Source of the DNA: PALSA-612 sp963711315
GTDB lineage: Bacteria; Actinomycetota; Thermoleophilia; Gaiellales; Gaiellaceae
Reading direction: 5' to 3'
Length of the DNA: 64,000 nucleotides
Assembly: GCA_963711315.1 (NCBI GenBank)
Contig: CAVQDQ010000003.1
Coordinates: 372,001-436,000 of the forward strand
Position numbers and translations under genes: made by a program. Below the pieces are notes generated by a model. It saw nothing but the letters and a program-made list of their open reading frames with translations, was not told where the DNA came from and searched no databases. Positions 60,925-64,000 of the stretch are shown here, piece after piece (position 1 is the stretch's first letter; each line of letters opens with the position of its first letter).

Positions 60925-61412
60925 TCAGCTGGTCGGTGCCCGATCGGAAGCGGTCGTGTACAGCGTCGCGTCCCGGGCCTCGCCTTCTTGAGGCACGTGG
61001 TCGTCGAGCCGGCCGAACTCGGCGACGATTGCCGGGTCGAGCGTCGTCACATCCGGCCAGTCGACCTCGACAAGGTTCCCGGCCGGGTCGCGGATGTACA
61101 TCTGCACCCAGCCCGCGGGGTGGTAGCGAGCCGGCGATCCCATGTGTCGCCGTCGAAGAGGCCGCGCTCCTTCGCCTCCGGTAGACCTCCTTGAAGTCGT
61201 CGACGTCGATGCCGAGGTGGTGCGCACGGGGCGCCTCGACATCGTCACGCTGGAAGAGATGGAGCTGCTGGTCCGCCCAGTGCCAGCCAGAGCACGGGCT
61301 GCTGGAATTTCGGCGTGGGCAGTCGCCGCATGCCGAAGATCCTCGTAGAACCGCGCGGACTCCTCCATGTCCTCCGCATGAATGGACACGTGATTACGCG
61401 CAGCGCTCCCAC
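60925..61412 (-). pseudogene. Glyoxalase/dioxygenase-superfamily (VOC) protein, frame broken
   Basis: About 160 residues if restored. NHVSIHAEDMEESARFYED opens the VOC fold (metal His in HVSI), LHLFQRDD and HHLGIDVDDFKEVY lie in other frames, and the C-terminal half is clean: GSPARYHPAGWVQMYIRDPAGNLVEVDWPDV, with the metal-binding Glu in LVEVDWPD. Probable GTG start at 61412. Stop at 60925 abuts the livH start, so it may be cotranscribed with the importer. Substrate unknown. Confidence 0.78.
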
Positions 61413-61444
61413 TAGCTGCGGATCTTAAGGCGCGCGCGGGCTCG

Positions 61445-61828
61445 ATGAACCAACTGTCGTCCAACGACGAATACATCGACGAGAGAACGATGCTCGAGAC
61501 GACCACGAGAGAGCTTGCGCGAAGGACAAACGACGGCGTCGAGGTCACCCTCCTGTGGAGCCCGGCCGAAGATCGCCTGACGGTGGTGGTCGAAGACGCG
61601 AAGCTGGATGAGCGCTTCGAGCTCGCGGCGCGCCCTGACAACGCGCTCGAGATCTTCTATCACCCGTACGCGTACGCGCCCGGTCTGGGTCTCGGCCGCA
61701 GCCGCGCTCGCCGCCTAGCCGACGCTAGCCGCGCTCCCAGGCGAGGCCGGCGGCGAGCGCCACTTCGTCGCGAGGCGAGATCAGCTGGAGATTCCCGATC
61801 GCCAGAGCGGCCCAACCCACCAGGTTGA
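61445..61828 (+). CDS. Small protein of unknown function; true C-terminus uncertain
   Basis: Reads ELARRTNDGVEVTLLWSPAEDRLTVVVEDAKLDERFELAARPDNALEIFYHPYAYA, then turns into Arg-rich sequence that is antisense to the amidase. The natural end is probably just after YAYAPG. Stops at 61716-61718 or 61726-61728 (CTAG shared with the amidase stop) would be used if one or two bases are wrong. I do not recognise a family by name; short acidic proteins ending in such a YHP(Y/F)AYA segment are known to me from Actinomycetota. Divergent from the VOC gene. Confidence 0.5.
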   Translation: MNQLSSNDEYIDERTMLETTTRELARRTNDGVEVTLLWSPAEDRLTVVVEDAKLDERFELAARPDNALEIFYHPYAYAPGLGLGRSRARRLADASRAPRRGRRRAPLRREARSAGDSRSPERPNPPG

Positions 61829-62829
61829 CCCAGCGAACGAACGCCGAGAGCGGGAAGCGCACGTCGCGCTCGTCCACGTCCTCGGGCGGCAGCCGCCGTG
61901 ATGCACGGCGCGACGTAGAGGTCGACCGGCGGCTCGTAGCGCCGCCACGCGTGGACGGCCGCGTAGGCCGCCTCGACGTCCTCGGCCTTCACGTCCTGCG
62001 CGCGCTCCAGCTTGGGCCGGATCGTGTAGCCGTAGTCGTCCGCCCGCGAGGGGAAGCTCGCGCGGTGCGAGACGGCCGCCTGGTGCTCGAACAGCGGCCA
62101 CGTGTCGGCCTCGGGCCGGGGATCTCTCCCTCCACGACGGGTGCACCCAGACGCTCGAGGTCGGCCACCCACTGCTCGGCGAGGTCGGAGGGCTCGGGAA
62201 CGTACGTGCCGCCGACGTAGGGCGGCTTGCGCAACAGCCCCACCGTTAGTCCATCGAGCCGCGGCTCCGGCAGCGGCCGCTCGGCGAGCACCGACCACAT
62301 GAGCGCAGTGTCCGCCACGGTGCGTGCCATCGGCCCGGCCGTGTCGAGGGTCGGTACGAGGGGAAACACGCCCTCCAGCGGGATCAGCCCCCACTGCGAC
62401 TTCAGCCCCACCGTGCCGCAGCACGCGGACGGGATGCGGATCGAGCCGCCGGTGTCGGAGCCCAACGCGATGTCGCAGAGGCCGGCGGCCAGCGCCGCGC
62501 CGCTGCCGCTCGAAGAGCCGCCCGTCGTCTTGCCCGGGTGGGCGGGGTTGTGACAGGTGCCGTACCACTCGTTCTGGCCGATCACGCTCCAGGCGAACTC
62601 GGGCAGGTGGGTCTTGCCGACGACGACGGCGCCGGCGTCGACGAGCCGCTGCACGGCCAGGGCGTCCGCTCGGGAACATGGTCCGGCGTAGACCTTCGAT
62701 CCGTACGTCGTTCGGATGCCCGCCGTGTCGAAGAGATCCTTGACGGCAAGCGTGCGGCCCGACAGCGGCCCCGGCTGGGCCGGCTGAGGCTCGACCCGGG
62801 TGATGAAAGCGTTCCAGCGTCGTCGCTCA
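61725..62829 (-). pseudogene. Amidase-signature family hydrolase, frame broken at both ends
   Basis: Ser-cisSer-Lys amidase. The N-terminus overlaps the RidA stop (ATGA at 62829) and after an early break reads PLSGRTLAVKDLFDTAGI with catalytic Lys. The central frame (62654 to about 62110) is intact: VGKTHLPEFAWSVIGQN, GGSSSGSGAALAAGLCDIALG with the cis-Ser, and SDTGGSIRIPSACCG with the nucleophile Ser. The C-terminal third is broken again and ends GLAWERG with TAG at 61725. Substrate unknown; grouped with RidA and a ThDP enzyme. Confidence 0.83.
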
Positions 62830-63212
62830 TGCGCGCAGCACCGCGACCGCTTCCACCTCGATCTTCGCGCCGGGGACCGCCAGCCGGCTGATCTCGACGA
62901 GCGTCGACGCCGGGCGGGCCTCTCCGAAGAACGCCTGCCGCACAGGGTTGATCAGCGGCCGGTCGTCGATGTCGGTGAGGAAGACGGTGACTTTGACGAC
63001 GTCCGCCGGGCCGGCGCCTGCGGCTGCCAGCACGAGCCGGAGGCTCTCGAAGACCGGGTTGCCTGCGCGACGACGTCGTCTCCGCCGACGAGTTGCCCGG
63101 CTTCATCGACAGGAACGATCCCCGATACGAACAGCAGGTCTCCGGCGCGCACCGCATCCGTGTAGTGGCTGAGCGGCTCGGGCAGCCCTTCGACGCGGTA
63201 CTCCTCACGCAT
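62827..63212 (-). CDS. RidA/YjgF-family protein, one frameshift
   Basis: Enamine/imine deaminase family. N-terminal frame from ATG 63212: YRVEGLPEPLSHYTDAVRAGDLLFVSGIVPVDEAGQLVGG. It breaks near 63060 and resumes in VLAAAGAGPADVVKVTVFLTDIDDRPLINPVRQAFFGEARPASTLVEISRLAVPGAKIEVEAVAVL. The reactive-imine Arg of classical RidA (about R105) is replaced in this stretch, where PASTLVEI is seen, so deaminase activity is uncertain. Overlaps both neighbours (TGATG and ATGA). Confidence 0.85.
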
Positions 63213-64000
63213 CAGCCGGCGCCCTCGCGCAATTCCGAGATCGTCCAGCGCGGGCTGATCGCCTCGGGGTCGACCCGCAGCGTCACGACAGCCGGCAAGC
63301 CGGACGCGACTGCTCGCTCGAACGCCGGCTCGACGTCCTCGGTGCGCTCGACGGTCTCGCCGAAGCAGCCAAACGACTGCGCGAACGCCATGAAGTCCGG
63401 ATTGACGAGGTCGGTGCCGGACACGCGTCCGGGAAAGAGCCGCTCCTGGTGCATGCGAATCGTCCCGTACATGCCGTTGTCGACCACGAGCACGATGACG
63501 GGCAGGCCGTACTGGACGGCGGTGGCCAGCTCGGACGAGGCCATCATGAAGTCGCCGTCGCCGGCAAGGCAGACGACCATCCTGTCCGGCAAGAGCGCCT
63601 TAGCCGCAAGGGCTGCCGGGATGCCGTAGCCCATCGCGCCCGAGCGAGGCGCGAGCTGCGTCGGATACTGCGAGAACTCGTAGAAGCGATGCGCCCAGAC
63701 CGTGAAGTTCCCGGCACCACAGGTAAATATCGCGTCAGGCGGCAGCCGACGCCGCAGGAAGGCCATCACTTCGGCGAGGTCGAGCTCCCCGGGCAGCGGC
63801 CGCGGCTCGAGGTTGGCGAGGTAGTCGGCTCGCGCGGCCTCCGCCCAGCCGCTCCAGCGAGGTTCCTCCATGGGCAGCAGCCGTCGCAGCCCGGATGCGA
63901 ACTCCGTCAGATCGGAGACGACGGGTAGGTCCGTCTCGTAGACGCGCCCCAGCTCGCCCGGGTCGGGGTGGACGTGGACGAGCGTCTGGCGCGGCCGCGG
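63212..64000 (-). CDS. Thiamine-diphosphate-dependent enzyme, C-terminal part (N-terminus beyond window)
   Basis: Acetolactate synthase / benzoylformate decarboxylase-like superfamily. The frame is open to the right edge. It reads RQTLVHVHPDPGELGRVYETD, then LAEVMAFLRRRLPPDAIFTCGAGNFTVWAHRFYEF and GAMGYGIPAALAAKAL. The ThDP/Mg motif is AGDGDFMMASSELATAVQYGLPVIVLVVDNGMYG (GDG followed about 27 residues later by N). The pyrimidine-binding Glu domain would be off the window. Operon: ThDP enzyme, RidA, amidase. Exact reaction cannot be assigned. Confidence 0.88.
   Translation of the reverse strand, partial: PRPRQTLVHVHPDPGELGRVYETDLPVVSDLTEFASGLRRLLPMEEPRWSGWAEAARADYLANLEPRPLPGELDLAEVMAFLRRRLPPDAIFTCGAGNFTVWAHRFYEFSQYPTQLAPRSGAMGYGIPAALAAKALLPDRMVVCLAGDGDFMMASSELATAVQYGLPVIVLVVDNGMYGTIRMHQERLFPGRVSGTDLVNPDFMAFAQSFGCFGETVERTEDVEPAFERAVASGLPAVVTLRVDPEAISPRWTISELREGAG

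Overview
This is a GC-rich (roughly two-thirds G+C by eye), densely packed bacterial chromosome segment. The protein flavour, the block dgkA-ybeY-phoH-yqeY-HIT-mtaB-prmA-dnaJ-hrcA-hemW-lepA-murJ, the Ig-like repeat exoprotein and the actinobacterial NAD and cyclase genes point to Actinomycetota, most likely the Thermoleophilia/Gaiellales branch. That placement is inference. No tRNA, rRNA, CRISPR array, transposase or phage gene was found. || Layout: 1-9.6 kb is one long minus-strand housekeeping run (cell-wall lipid kinase, 16S rRNA maturation, PhoH ATPase, tRNA thiomethylation, L11 methylation, DnaJ/HrcA heat shock, HemW, LepA). 9.6-17.9 kb holds murJ, rpsT, holA, comEC/comEA and leuS; leuS is preceded by a short leader with a Leu-codon minipeptide and a U-tailed hairpin. 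17.9-20.7 kb (plus strand) is lysA, then a DsbA/FrnE-like gene whose first active-site cysteine codon is TGA with a hairpin fitting the bacterial SECIS pattern (a candidate selenoprotein), then a GNAT gene. 20.7-26.5 kb has an Ig-like secreted protein and a complete branched-chain-type ABC importer. 26.6-32 kb holds an ester-cyclase-like protein, a YyaL-like thioredoxin-domain protein, DedA, and a CaiB CoA-transferase / Asp-box propeller / MoaD-like operon. 32-35.9 kb is the de novo NAD operon nadB-nadC-nadA, divergent from an NrtR-type Nudix regulator with a palindrome between them. 35.9-47.9 kb mixes a cupredoxin, M28 peptidase, ArsC, class II aldolase fusion, CopD, CapA, two class III nucleotidyl cyclase fusions and a sulfonate/nitrate/thiamine-precursor-type ABC importer with two permeases. 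47.8-52.9 kb is a glycolate oxidase (glcDEF) plus malate synthase module, which together would convert glycolate through glyoxylate to malate. 52.9-64 kb holds a Tat-exported amine oxidase, nitroreductase, TolB-like lipoprotein, a second branched-chain ABC importer, a glyoxalase-fold protein, and an amidase/RidA/ThDP-enzyme operon running off the right edge. || Sequence quality: from about 47.6 to 63.1 kb nearly every gene is broken by single-base indels, mostly extra bases. In the first 47 kb only comEC, the GNAT gene, yyaL and the propeller gene are affected. This looks like uncorrected sequencing error rather than decay, so the broken genes are annotated across their frames. Most operonic neighbours overlap by ATGA, GTGA, TGATG or TAGTG, which helped fix starts. 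The most interesting items are the candidate selenocysteine DsbA-like protein, the leuS leader, the NrtR operator, and a palindromic insertion inside nadB.
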